A DNA stretch of 64,000 nt from Neofusicoccum parvum (taxonomy: Eukaryota; Ascomycota; Dothideomycetes; Botryosphaeriales; Botryosphaeriaceae): contig CP087210.1 in the NCBI GenBank assembly GCA_020912385.1, forward strand, positions 1,984,001 through 2,048,000. The letters are read 5' to 3'. The position numbers and the translations under genes are program-made. The notes under the pieces were generated by a model. It saw nothing but the letters and a program-made list of their open reading frames with translations, did no database searches and was not told where the DNA came from. Positions 34,718 through 46,560 of this stretch are shown here, piece by piece (the first letter of the stretch is position 1; each line of letters starts with the position of its first letter).

Positions 34718-36618
34718 GACTTTGGTCGGGCCCATCCGTGGAAGTCATGATGTCCAGGTCGAAGATATTCCTCCAATTATGGAGTCTCGTCGTGCGGCTC
34801 ACCGTGCGGCAGGCCCGGATGTGGAGCCCCGCACTCGGAGACTTGCCCGAAGAGGAAGCTCTGAATGCACCCCATGTTGGCGCCACGAGGGAGACATCCG
34901 GGTACCTGGTTGATTCACCTCACGCGGATCGCCGCTAGCCGTCCGGGAAGAGCTGCATCTCGTTTTGAAACCGCAGCGGAGGATCATCCGCATGCCGCAC
35001 TGCACCTGCAGTTCTCGCGGCGACGGGCAAGAGTCTGCTCCCATCTGACGTCGGGCGCCCACCAGCTCGCTTAGGGCCACGGCGCCACAATCTCCACAGG
35101 CTGCATTTACCCGGCACTAGAAGCTTGCTCGGCATGCCGTGCTCGCCGCGCCTGTTCGGGCTCGGCGCATTCCAGAGGCAAGTGCGCCCGGTGGCTGCTG
35201 GAGAACGTGACGGTCTGCAGAGTCGGAGATGACATCTGAGTCGGAGAGAGCCGCATGGCCGACTTCGAGCCTCGTATCTGAAAATCGTGCGCGACGCTTC
35301 TTCCTAGCGAGGCCCATCGCTACTGGGACACGCTGGCAGACGAGGGAAATGGCGCATGGTCAGGCGACATCCGGACGCCCGAGGCTCAGACCTGAGCGTC
35401 CCGGTCAGGCCTTCCTCAGGGCTGGCAGGCAGCTTGCATGAGGCTCGGTCGGTGGGGATGCTGGCGTGGGACCGGCCTGACGACGATCTGGGGGTTGAGG
35501 ACTGGGGTGAAAGGCGGAAGGCGGAAGGCGGAAGGCGACGAGAGTAGGGCTGGCTGTCTGCATCCAGCTAGCGCCCGGAGAATTTATCTCGTGGCCGTTC
35601 AGCCTTGTCAACGCGTCTGCGCCGTCAATCCTTCAGCCACTGCCGTGCATCGATCGTGCTTGCAGACCGGGCCTCCGGTCCTCCCGCTGACAGCGCACGT
35701 GAGTCCTGCATGGACAACAAGTCAGGCGGTGCATGGGAGGCAGATTTCCCTTTGTCTTTCTCCAGCATCACGCCAATCTCCGAGGTAGAGAGGGAGTGCA
35801 ACTGCACTGTGACAAGTCTGAAGCGCATCGCTGTCGTATGCAAGCTCGTGGCAGATGCTGGAAACGAAGCTAGATGAACACATGAAGGGCAGGCTGCTCG
35901 ACTTGCGGGCCAGGATGTCTAGCTGTTTACGGGAGCTGAAGCTCACGCAGATGGCCATGTTCACATCGACGCCGGCAGGGGCTGGGGAGGGAAAGTGGTT
36001 GCCGCAGGGATTTCTGGCAACGAGGCCGCCAGCCTGCTTCTCCCACCTCCTTCACCAACCATCGACCTCGTCACCGCCAATGCGGCGTCCAACCACGATC
36101 TCCGCAATGTCATCTCCTTCTCGGCCCCGAGAAAAAATACCAGCGAGGCCTGCTGGCGGAACAGGGCCGCAGGTTTGAGTCGAACGGGCCGACACGGGCA
36201 CTCCGCTGTTCTCCGCATCTCCGCGGAGAACGATGTCCGCCGGCCGCATCTTTTGACGCCCTCGACTAATCCACCAGCTGCTATTCACGCTGACAACGCG
36301 CTGCCGCTCCCGCGATCCCGTTCCGCACCGAAGATCGCGTAACTGCAACCACTGCCATAGGCTTCGCTTCGTTAGCCGCAACGGCTGTCGTCGGATGCAG
36401 CGGATCCTGCTTGCCTCTTCCGCCCTGGCGCCGTTTATCGTGGCCGCCAACCGGCTGCGATCGAAAATGCGGTGCGCCAGCCAGCGCTCCGACTTTCCCC
36501 TTCCTGAGGAGTGTTACGCCAGGTGGAGTGACCACACAGTCATCCGCATGCTGGGAACTCACCTGCTTACCGTGCTCCTGTTTCTGTATGTCCGCGGAGT
36601 CTAAGCCATTAATTCATC
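34718..36618. other. Gene-free stretch between galactanase and flavohemoglobin genes
   Basis: About 1.9 kb with no gene I can support on either strand. The frames present are short, basic and without motifs. A small tandem repeat lies at about 35511-35539. The region holds two divergent promoters. Confidence 0.5.
35511..35539 (+). repeat. Short tandem repeat, 7 bp unit
   Basis: About four copies of the unit AAGGCGG in a row. It is non-coding as far as can be seen and looks like a simple-sequence repeat. Confidence 0.8.
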
Positions 36619-36624
36619 TATAAG
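36619..36624 (+). promoter_or_regulatory. Candidate TATA box of the flavohemoglobin gene
   Basis: TATAAG, 120 bp upstream of the flavohemoglobin start codon. Confidence 0.4.
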
Positions 36625-36743
36625 AGAGCGGAAGGGTCTCCTGCGGTGACAGCATTGCAAGCTCCGTGAACATCACGCGTATCCCTCGACCACATCTCTC
36701 CCATTCTCCGCCAACTCCATTTCGGATACCCAAGACAACAGCA

Positions 36744-37614
36744 ATGCCCTTGACTCCCGAGCAGGCCAAAATCATCAAGGCCACCGTGCCCATCCTTGCC
36801 GAGCATGGCAACACCATCACCACCCGCTTCTACGGCAACATGCTGCGCGAGAACCCGGAGCTCAACAACGTTTTCAGCAACACCCACCAAGTCACGGGCC
36901 ATCAGCCGCGAGCACTCGCCATGTCTCTCTACGCATACGCCTCCAACATTGACGACCTGGGAGTCCTGAGCCCCACGGTCGAGCTCATCTGCCAGAAGCA
37001 CGCTTCGCTATACATCCAGCCCGAGCACTACAACATCGTCGGCACCTACCTCCTGGCCGCCATGAAGGAGATCCTGGGCGACGCCCTGACGCCCGAGATC
37101 CACGACGCCTGGGCAGCCGCGTACTGGCAGCTCGCCAACATCATGATCGGCAAGGAAGCCGAGCTGTACCAGAGCGCCGACGGCTGGACCGACTGGCGGG
37201 ACTTCCGCATCGCGCGCAAGGAGCCCGAGTCGACGGAGATCACCTCCTTCTACCTCGAGCCCGTCGACGGCAAGCCGCTGCCGCCGTTCCTGCCCGGCCA
37301 GTACATCTCGATCCAAGCGCACGTGCCGGGCCTCGAGTTCAAGCAAGCCCGCCAGTACTCCCTCTCGGACGCACCCAACCCGACCTACTACCGCATCAGC
37401 GTGAAGCGCGAGACCGGCGCCGGCGCCGCCACCCCCGCTGGCTGCGTGTCGAACGTGCTGCACGCGGACAAGCGCGCCGGCGACGTGCTGCGCGTGTCGC
37501 ACCCGTACGGCGACTTCTACTTCGACGCCGCCGCCACGCCCGCCGACGCCCCCGTCGTCCTGCTGTCGGCCGGCGTCGGCCTGACCTGCCTGCTCGCCAT
37601 CCTCAACTCGCTGA

Positions 37615-37645
<31 letters not shown>

Positions 37646-37994
37646 CCGCCCCGTCGCCTGGATCCACGCGGCCCGCTCCTCGGGCGCCCGCGCCTTCGGC
37701 GCCCACGTCGCCGCGCTCGCGGCCGACCGCCCGCACCTGCGCCGCGTGCTGTTCGTCTCGCAGCCCGGCGGCGCCGAGGCCGACGCCGAGGCCGACGTCG
37801 TCGTGGGCCGCCTCGACCTGGCCAAGCTGGACGCGGAGAGGGACCTGTTCGTCTCCGACAGGCGGGCGCGGTACTACGTGTGCGGGCCGGAGCGGTTCAT
37901 GGTCGACATGCAGAAGGGGCTCAAGGAGCTGGGCGTCGACGAGGAGAGGGTGCACCTCGAGCTGTTCGGCACCGGCGGGGTGCCCAAGGCTTGA
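36744..37994 (+). CDS. Flavohemoglobin (nitric oxide dioxygenase)
   Basis: Intronless, 416 residues, full length. It oxidises nitric oxide to nitrate with O2 and NAD(P)H and protects against nitrosative stress. The globin domain (about 1-140) has the distal Tyr30 and Gln54 and the proximal His86 in ICQKHASL. The FAD domain (about 150-265) shows RQYSLSDAP, and the NAD(P)H domain (about 270-416) shows LLSAGVGLTCLLA and YYVCGPERFM. The start MPLTPEQAKII matches the usual globin N-terminus; an in-frame ATG 78 bp upstream is less likely because the sequence between does not fit. There is no mitochondrial presequence, so it is probably cytosolic. An Ala-Pro run of about five repeats, encoded by GCGCCC units at about 37621-37650, sits in a loop of the reductase domain. 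Confidence 0.96.
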
Positions 37995-38778
37995 GTTTAA
38001 AAGGGAGAGAAGGAGGTTGCACGTCGGTCGTTTCGGATTCGGACTCCTGCTGGTGCTCCGGAGAATTCCGCCGAGAAGGTTTGGGGTGGAGCAAGGGGGG
38101 GGAATGTGTGTTTATTGCGGCTTAGATGTGTAGGGCTGGCTGGGGTTTTGTTAGATACAGTGTCGTTGGTCTAGGCCGGGGCCGATTGGGATCTTGGGTT
38201 CTTTGCTGTTTTGAGTCAGCGAAGCATGGGTTGCGGCGTTTTTTGGGAGGAAGCTTTAATTCTTATTTGAAAGACATCGGGCGAACAAGCTTATACTAAG
38301 ACTAGACTTGCAGTAGCCAATTTCATGGAAACCTTAACATGGACGCCTTCATTATTTCGTGCGCAAGTCTGCAATATTTTTGGCAGGCTTGTTACAAAGC
38401 TGTTGCTAATCAGAGATTCGATCCGACTGCCTGGGTGATCTGTTCGGGTAACTTTATCGTCTGTGGGATGCTTGCCTTCCACTTGTGTATGCCTGAGGCT
38501 TCGAATTGGTGTAGCATTGAGAAGAAACTGCGCACTATCGTGCTGTGCTCATTCTCGAAGCCGAAAAGATAACGTGTCGTTGGGTCGCGTCTGAGAACTG
38601 GAGATATCGACATTGCCAGCGCCTATATACATCAACATCAAGGTACAGCCAAAATAGCCATGACAAATGCTGACCCAGTCGTCTAACCGTTTCCACCGGC
38701 CCATATGTACACACAGCCTCCTGCTGCCGGTGCTCAACACCGCCGCCCCACCCCTATATACACCCAAGCGCTCCCCCT
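37995..38778. other. Convergent intergenic region
   Basis: No gene recognised between two converging genes. A 77-codon frame at 38339-38572 has no domain signs and is not called. Confidence 0.45.
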
Positions 38779-39285
38779 CTACCACATCGCAATTGGATTC
38801 GTCGCGTTCGCCGGCTTCTGCTGAATGACATCCCAATGCTCCCTGATGCACGTCCCCTCCAGCCTGAAGATGTCCACCACCGCGCTCGGCTCGGGGGCAC
38901 CGGCGGTGTCCAGGCGGTAGTGGACCCAGCCGCGGTCGGCGTCGAAGCCCCGGTTGATGATGGTGTAGTTGACGGCGGAGCTGGGGAAGCCGCTGAGCGC
39001 GTCGATGGCCACCTGGCGGCCGGACAGGAAGAACGGGTTGTGCTGGATGTAGTCCTCGGCCGCGTGGTCCAGCAGCGCCCGCGTCGCGTTCTTCTCCACC
39101 AGGAACTTCTGCACGAACTCGCCGAAGATGGCGCGCTGCTCGGCCGTCGACGCCGCGCGCGGCGGGCAGTACGGGGCGCCGCCGGCGGGGGCGAGCGCGT
39201 TGCTGTAGGTTGGTGGCCACGGGTTGGCGGTGGCGGAGGGGACGAGGAGCGCCAGGGCGGTGGCGGCGAGGGTGGGGAGGTGCAT
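38779..39285 (-). CDS. Small secreted SnoaL-like (NTF2-fold) protein
   Basis: Intronless, 168 residues. A signal peptide covers about residues 1-20 and is followed by NPWPP. The rest resembles the SnoaL/NTF2-like fold: a helix with FVQKFLVEKN, then LDHAAEDYIQHNPFF (Tyr-Ile-Gln-His-Asn is typical of this group), a strand pair ending in ADRGWVHYRL, and VVDIFRLEGTCIREHWDVIQ. Two Cys in the mature protein could form a disulfide, and one or two N-glycosylation sequons are present. Cytosolic relatives are polyketide cyclases or isomerases. Secreted fungal versions are common and mostly uncharacterised. It is convergent with the flavohemoglobin gene and the two are probably unrelated. Confidence 0.85.
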   Translation of the reverse strand: MHLPTLAATALALLVPSATANPWPPTYSNALAPAGGAPYCPPRAASTAEQRAIFGEFVQKFLVEKNATRALLDHAAEDYIQHNPFFLSGRQVAIDALSGFPSSAVNYTIINRGFDADRGWVHYRLDTAGAPEPSAVVDIFRLEGTCIREHWDVIQQKPANATNPIAMW

Positions 39286-40480
39286 GGTGGTGGTTGCTTT
39301 TGGGCGTGGAAGGTGATGTGGTGTCTTTGTTGTTGCTTGGAGAGAGATAGGAGATACAGAGAAAGGTGACTGAAAGCGGGAGAAGTGGTTGATTGGACTT
39401 CAACACCAGCGAGCGGAGAAGATATAGCTAACGGCTGAATGAGGGGAGATCTTCATGCATATGGGTATGTCCATGGTTTATATAGCACTGTCCTCGTCGG
39501 TACCTCACGGATGGGCCTACCTTGCAGCAGCGGCGAGTAGGACCGTCCGCTGGGCCTGCTCTGCGCTGCCGAGTCGATCACGGTTGCCTGATGCGGGATG
39601 GGCCACAGGCGCGAAGCTAGCGATCTCTCCGACTGTGGGCAGGTCTGCGGCTATCAGGCTATAGAGCGTACTACACGGATGGATGGTGCCGGTGGGAAAT
39701 ACGAGGCAGGTAAATTGTGAGGTGCGCTTGGCGGATTAGAAATCGGGCGAGCCGGTGGGCTGTCTGCTGCTGCGTGTTTCGGGCAGGCGATGGGATGCCA
39801 GGAGAGCTGCGCGGCCGCATTGGGGAGGCAGTGGACAAGCGGAGCAGCCAATGAGTCGGGCGGAGCGTGTCGGGGTTTCAGCAACGGCGGGGTTGGGCCC
39901 GCGATGCTTAGACGATGATGAGTGATGACGGCGCGCGCGCGGGAGCGGTGCAATAAGGTTTCGGTAGTTGCGTCGGCGGGATCGCGTGCGTTTCGGCACT
40001 TGGGGGCACACATCGTTGCACGCTGGCCCAGCCGCAGCCGCAGCCTCAGCCTCAGCCGCGGAGCCCAGGAGAGCCCCCAGGGTGAGGGCCCCCGCCCTGC
40101 GGCATCGCGCGGCACCTGCGTGGGCCTGCGCGTCGAGCACCGGCTGCGCCCAACCCCCGCTGCCCGTGCTAGCCACAGGTGGCGCCGCACCACGACGCCC
40201 GCCCTGTCTGAGCTCTGCACGTCTGCGGCGCAGCCAGAAACAACAAGAATGTTTCATCCCTTCGCCGGTTGGTCGGAGAGTCACTGGCATCTCCCCGGGC
40301 CTTCTTTCTGTTCACGACCATACTGACAAGTTCTCCCTTAAGCATACTCACAAGCATATCGGGTTGACTGGGCGTTGTCCACAGCATCGGTGCCCTTGCA
40401 CGAGTGCAAGCGCCACCCTGGAAAAGACCTGGCTGCTCGCTTCAGTGCGGATTCTCTTCAGACTGCCCCAGCATATCTGA
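39286..40480. other. Gene-free region, GC-rich block
   Basis: No gene supported. The frames around 39654-40290 and 39922-40480 overlap on both strands and are low-complexity. A hexamer-like run of CAGCCG/CAGCCT units lies at about 40023-40058. The promoter of the SnoaL-like gene is at the left end. Confidence 0.45.
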
Positions 40481-43300
40481 GAAGGCCTTTTCTCGAACCA
40501 TGATACCACCAAATCGTTATCTTGCGACAGGTGACTCCGAACTTTGCTTTGGCCTTCTACTTTTGGTCGGGTTGGATCGAATCCCGGCTTGCTCCGAGGC
40601 TGCCAGCCACTTGATCATGAAAATGATGCCACACGAACGCCTATACCAAATTGGTTCTGTTTGCCCATGCCTGCGGCTGTCTCCGCACACTATGCATTTT
40701 GCACAGCCTCTCCCCCGCCATAAGGGTCAAGAACAGAGCCTTGTATTTGCGGCATTCCTCGGAGTTGAATACTAATATGCGCGTCTGCTGACAACGCAAG
40801 TGAAATTGGCAGGCCTCTACCTTTGCTTCTCAAGCTAGAGGACCGTGATTGTTTAATTGCACAACAACTTAAAGCCAGCAAAAGTCAACGGCTCTGAATA
40901 ATGGATTGATACTGGGAATTGATTCGGATACTGAGAAAGCAAGGCAAGTGCTCACCTCCGTCTATCGCATAAGAGATCTGGTTGACTGATTAGTGTAATA
41001 GTGGCGGCGGGGTTACTTTAAGTAGGCTTGACTATGTGGTGAGTTCGTCGATGTACTTAAAACAAAGTGCTCGAGCGAGGTATCCGCGGGCTCCGGAGCT
41101 GGATATTCAATTGTGGATCGACGAGGAAGCCTTCCTTATACCCTGAAATCAGATGAAATTGTCTAGAATTCATGCGTGTGAACCCTGCAATAGAAAGAAA
41201 ACGCTTTTAATTCAACCTCTACCCAGGGTACACCTGGTGCTTGATGTCCTAAATGACGTCGATGAAATAAAACAAAGTTATGTGAAAGGTATCGTCCTAG
41301 AAATTTAAAGAACACGAGATTAGTCCCTAATTGAAAGGCTGCATGCAGAAGACAAGAACGTTCAAAAAGGTTGTGTTGGTGATGAAAAGCTATTTTTCTG
41401 TCCCCACGATTTCTAGCCTCCCGTAACCTTGACAATAAAGCTTACTATGGGTGGCATGATACCTTAGATACTTGGAGAGTTGACCTCTTCGAAATTAAAC
41501 AAGGGCAAGCGCAGAGAACTCGTCATCTATTGTTGCATCTAGATGATCACTGTTCCTGATATTCTTGGGACAGCAACAAGCATTCTGCGGAAGAGAAATC
41601 CGCTGAATGGGTTGCACTGAAGAGGGATTGAATAATGAAGGTGAGCTTTGGTAGTATAACCGCAAGTCCTTCGTCGATGGTGCATTCATGAACGAAGTTA
41701 AATTTCTTACGCGTGATGAAGAGCAACCACGAGTGCCAACACTGATCAATCAGGGGGCCAACGGAATATCTAGAATGCTTCAAGGAGGCAGCAATACGCA
41801 GTCGAGCGGCAGAAAGCTCCATTAATGGGCGCATCTACGCTGATAATTGCCGTGGAAGCTGCCAGGGTATGCAACGGCTCTTGTAGTCAAGTCGTGGTGT
41901 CGCAGACTAACGCCGATACGGACGCTCTGGGATGTGTCTTGTATGTTTCATTCTGACCACACCGGTGATGTGAGTTCGCGGGATCGTTGGCACTTAAGAG
42001 CAGTCGAGCCAGAGGACAGAACTCGCCTTGGCGGCGCCTTTTCGTGTTCTCATGTAACGTAGCATGAGGAACGCAGACATCCATCCACAGAATAACGTTT
42101 CCAAAGAGAAGATCCTGACACTCACCGCTGTAGACCTTTGAACCCACTCTCCGGCGGGAAGAATCCTCACCCTCCCTGACGACCGCGCATTCCCGGCAAA
42201 GTGTTAACCAGCTTTCGCCTAACTTTGTTGTTCGTGGCAGAACGCATTGTCGGACATCGTGAAGCGACTCCCGGATCTCTGGTTTGTTTCTCCACAGCAA
42301 TCAACCTCATGCCTCGCCTGTCTGACCGGCGGCATCGCGTGGCGCCGCTCTCCTCCCTTCGCCCCTTTGCGTTTTGGAACGTCGGCTCTGCGCTGCGCTT
42401 ACTAGCCGAGCTCTGAGTATGCATTGAATAGCCAAGGCTTGCGGTATGGAGGCAACGAAGAGTTAGAGCTGTGAAAGGTCGCGGGTACAGATCGCGGACG
42501 ATGAGGAGCCGTGTTGCGGTCCGGACAGGATGCGATAACGAAGATAGGTGCTGCGAGACTGTAAGCCTTGGTCCGTAGAAGTCTAATTTCTCCGAGATTG
42601 TCAACCTGGAGCAGTCGGGATTCTTAGGTCATAGCAAGCGAGCCAGGCGCTTCTGGACCGCGTGCATTGGGCATTTCACAAGCGTTGAGGTTCGGATACT
42701 AGCGACGTTGCCGGACCACAACCAGAGTCTATCGTTGAAGGTCGGTGCACCGGAGGTTTGAAGAAACAGTATGACGTGCGTGCGGAATGTGAAACCGCCC
42801 CAACCGTTGTCCCACTAAGCTGGTGCGCGCGTAAGCCGTGTCGCTGATGAAACAGATATTCTGTTGTCTTTCGTTATTCGGAATCCATCGTTCGATTGCT
42901 TCGCAGACGACTAAGTCATGTGGTACCGCAATGTAGCACCGCGACGGCTTCAAGCGGCACGGTGGAGCTCTACAAGATGATGTGAACAATGTGATTGGGA
43001 AGACGGTGTCTTTACCTAAGCTCTGGCGACTCAGTGTCAATGCATACGCATCACCAATTTCTTGGATCGTTGATCTGCAGTCTCGACAAATCGATAAGGA
43101 TTTGGGCAGCAAACAAGAGTGGCGGGGATGATGACATCGGGCCGGGAAATGTGAAGTGGTTCTCAGGTGATTGAAGGTTTGCAAACGCGTGTAATGGGAG
43201 ATGACTGCGGTTTATCACGATAGACCGGTCAAGTGACACTCAGCCCTGCGAGAGGATTTCTTGAGCTGTACTGAATAGGCAGGCCAAGGGCTGCAAGAGC
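40481..43300. other. Gene-free region, lower-GC block with possible gene relics
   Basis: Visibly lower in GC than its surroundings, with stops in all frames and no intact gene. A short frame at 41154-41309 (+) opens MKLSRIHACEPCNRKKT, which resembles the start of a Zn2Cys6 regulator but then loses the pattern. It is not strongly A/T-enriched, so I do not see a clear repeat-induced point mutation block. Confidence 0.35.
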
Positions 43301-46300
43301 GATAGAAAGAGTGATTATTCCCATGGGTTGAGAATCGGTGCGGGGTCCCCGATATTAAAGGGCGCGTCAATGCAGAGTGGGCGTAGAGGGATTGGAGGTG
43401 CTAATCACCTAGCACGTTCAAGTTGCGTACCGTTGGTACGCCGTAGGGCTGAGCCCGCGATAGCCTCGCCGCACGAGGCAAAGCTTGACAGGACTGCCGC
43501 AAAGACTTTCCCTACGTGCCGCGGGCAGCGTGTGATGGCGTTGGCCACATCTCGCCACTGCCCTACAGGCAGCCACACTGCGGGAGCATTGGACGCCTTG
43601 CCGCCCAAGTCTCCCGGAAGGGCTGGCGGACGCCTGCAAGATTGTAGCTCTCCCGCTTTGCTGAGCCACTTTGGTTGATATGATCGAATTGCGGACGCGG
43701 CTTGCGGCGTTCATGCATGGGAACCCAGGTTAGAAGCACTTCTCATGCGGCTGCTCTGCCTTACCCGCGAGCACTGAGGTGGCAAAGGCCCCTTCAAGAC
43801 CCCTTTCAAACTCCCGCCAGCGCCCCAGAGGCGGCTCAAGCTGCGCTTGCCAGCACACAGCGCGAGGCGAGGCCCCCTCGGTCCTTCTGGAAGGCCTGAA
43901 GAAGCCGGGAGGACCCAGTCGGGCCCGCGCGCCAGAGCCGGCGGGCCAGGGCCCGCTCGACCTCACGCGGTGCCGGCGGTCCTGAGCGTCAGGTCACGTA
44001 CCTGGGCGGGCCAAAAGCGGCTAGGGAAGAAGCCGGAGAAGGCGTGGTATCCGCTCTTCCTGCGTCAAGGTGTGGCGGACCGGGCGGCCGCTGGGTCTCC
44101 AGAGGTGCCGTTACGAGGAGGGTCTGACCGGTTGAGGCTAGCGGGCGGTCTGGCTGCCAGCTCACAGCAGCCCGCGCAGCCGGTGGGTTGGCCAGGCGGC
44201 GAGGCATGCGTCCCCAGAATCTCGGGCGCTGCGGGATCTGGATCTGGCTGCTGGACAGACGGCGGGCTGGCTGGTCGCGGGCAGCCATGCGTCACGGCAA
44301 TGACTCGCTGCGGCGCTGGGGAGATGAAGCCTGGCGGCGGCGGGCTGCGCGCGGCCGGTCCCTGAGAACGTCTGCCCAGTGCTTTGCCCGGCTGCAGGCA
44401 GCGCGGCGACAGACCGCTCTGCGGAGCGAGTGCGGTGAGGACTCTGGAGAAGTGCGGTGAGATCATGGCGCGGATGGTGGGCGGCGCCCCGCCGGCAGTC
44501 GAGGGCCGCGCGGATGGGCGGGCGTGGGCGAGGCAGCGCGACGACCGATCGAGCATCGAGGGCTTGGCGGCGGCGGCGGGACGAGCAGCACGCCTTCCTG
44601 GTGGTCGGGGAGGCAGGCGGCGCATCCGGTGCGGCATCCAGCAGTGGGGCGCTGCCAGCACCTCGCCGTTCGCTGGCAGCGCACGCGCCCAAAATAGCTC
44701 ACCGCTCAAGCGCGCTGGAGGCCGGCTAGGCCCGAAGCAGCAATCTTCGAGAAACGCGAGCTGTGCCAGCCGCGGGCGCGCGCTGCGCCGTGCGGAAATT
44801 GGACGGACTACGCCTTGAAAGGCAGGCTTCGAGAAGGAAATTTGCGTCCATGCGCGCCCGAGCGCTGGCCGGCAGGCACCCCTGAGGCGGCAGCCACAAG
44901 CTCTGACGGCGGCCGGACGAAGCGCTGTCAGGGACTGCTCCGTGTCGAATCGCGCACTGGCGGCGAGGATGGTGCCCGCTGCGAGATGATGTCGCCCGGC
45001 ATCAGGGTGCTTCGGCGGCCGCCTGAACAGGAGACGCGCGCGGTGGCAGATCACCGCCGCTGAAACGCTCTTGTTTCGAGTCATGAACAAGGCTTTGCGC
45101 GGAACGCAGGCCAGCGATCGGCGGCGCTGCGCGAGGCCATTGGCAAAGGGGGCTGATCGCAGTGAAGTGGCGAGTCTACACCGCCGAAAGAGGAATGCTT
45201 CTGGACGGCGAGCAGGCCTCGGAGATTGCTCGTGCGCCTGGTGGTGAGCGGCGGCGGCTGCGAAGGGGAAAAAGGAGTGGGCCCGCGCCGGGGTGGGCTG
45301 GCGTGTTTGAATCAGGCGGCGCACAGGCGGATCTGGTGGAAGGCTGCGTCGAAGCCGCGAAGAAGGTCACGCGTGCGTCGCCGCCGCTGCAGCACCGTTG
45401 CCCGCCGGAGCTCCGCGATCCGTGCCCCTTTAAACTCCTGCGCCTTGACTCGCCGCGGCTTCGAGAAGAGCTGTGGAAGCGATGCCTGCCGCGCTGTTCC
45501 TGCATGCTCGCGGATCACTCGCACGTGTGGCTCGCGCAAACCACCACGACGCCGCGCTGCGCGGGGATCTGCCGCGGCGGCCAGCAGGTCGTGGCGGCAG
45601 TGGGCCGGCTATGACAAAAGGCGCTCCACCCGCGCCTGGAATTGAATGCTACCACTCGCGCGCCCGGCTGTCGGCAGCCCGTCCGCCAGTGACGAAATGG
45701 GCGCGCGGTGGGCGCTGGTGAGGGCCTAGCACTCCCGCCAAGCGCATTTCCGACCACCAGCCGAGATTGGGAATAGGCTTCCGCGCGCGCCCCTTGGACA
45801 TTTATGATTTCATGAAAAACGGGCGCCGGCAGCGGGTGTCACGTAGCTAATTAGATCGCGGCCGCGGGCGAGAGACGGCCATCGCAATATCCAGCCGCGT
45901 TTCGTGGCTGCAGGCGACGCGCACTCTGCCCTGCAGCGACCCTGCTGCCGGCCGGCCGCCCCTGTCGCGCAGCCGGCCGCCTGCGAGAAGGCCCTTCTGC
46001 TCGGTTCCTGTGTGGCCGCGCCTGTCAGGCGATCCTGGGGCCAGTCGTTTCCTGCAGCGTGACAGCAGAGCGATCCCGGCGCGCCCGTAAGGTTGGAAGC
46101 CAAAGGGGCTTTCTAGCGCTGCTTCTAGCGGCCTTCCACGCCTCTTCTAAACGTGGCGGCACCATGCGTGCATTGGGCCGTGCAGCAGCCCGCCCGCCCC
46201 TGCGACCAGCGCCCTGGGGCTCCTGCTACACCACCGCGCCAGCGGCGAGCAGCGACTGCGCGCGTGGGGAGCGCGGCTTGGGGCAGCGTGAGATGGCGTG

Positions 46301-46560
46301 GCTGCGACGCCGCCAGAGGGCCCCTTGGCCGGGCTACGCCCCTTTTCCGCTAGCCGGCTGCAGCGTGGAGCGGTGCGGTGAGCGCGGTGGATGCTCCAGA
46401 CAAGCTTTGACGCGACAGCATGAGCGCCCCAGCGATCCCATGCTGCGAACCTCCATCGGCGCATTGACGCTGCTGCGAAGGTTGGCCAGGGTCGCCCAAC
46501 CCGCAAGGCTGTCATTTTGGGACGCCGGCTAGCTCCCACGTCGACGCGACGGTAAACAAC
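43301..46560. other. Gene-free region, GC-rich block
   Basis: About 3.2 kb of GC-rich DNA. Long frames exist on both strands (for example 44065-45324 on the minus strand), but they overlap each other and are Ala/Arg/Pro/Ser-rich without any motif, as expected from composition. A perfect 7 bp inverted repeat with a 3 bp loop lies at 43425-43441. Confidence 0.4.

Noticed and set aside
42729..43184. Possible HET-domain-like fragment on the minus strand
   Set aside because: A vague resemblance only. None of the defining HET motifs can be seen.
40481..43300. Repeat-induced point mutation block or transposon remnant
   Set aside because: The GC drop is moderate, with no transposase or reverse-transcriptase motif, terminal repeats or extreme A/T content.
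44065..45324. A 419-codon minus-strand frame in the GC-rich gene-free block
   Set aside because: It overlaps several similar frames on both strands, is Ala/Pro/Arg/Ser-rich and shows no motif or conserved-looking segment.
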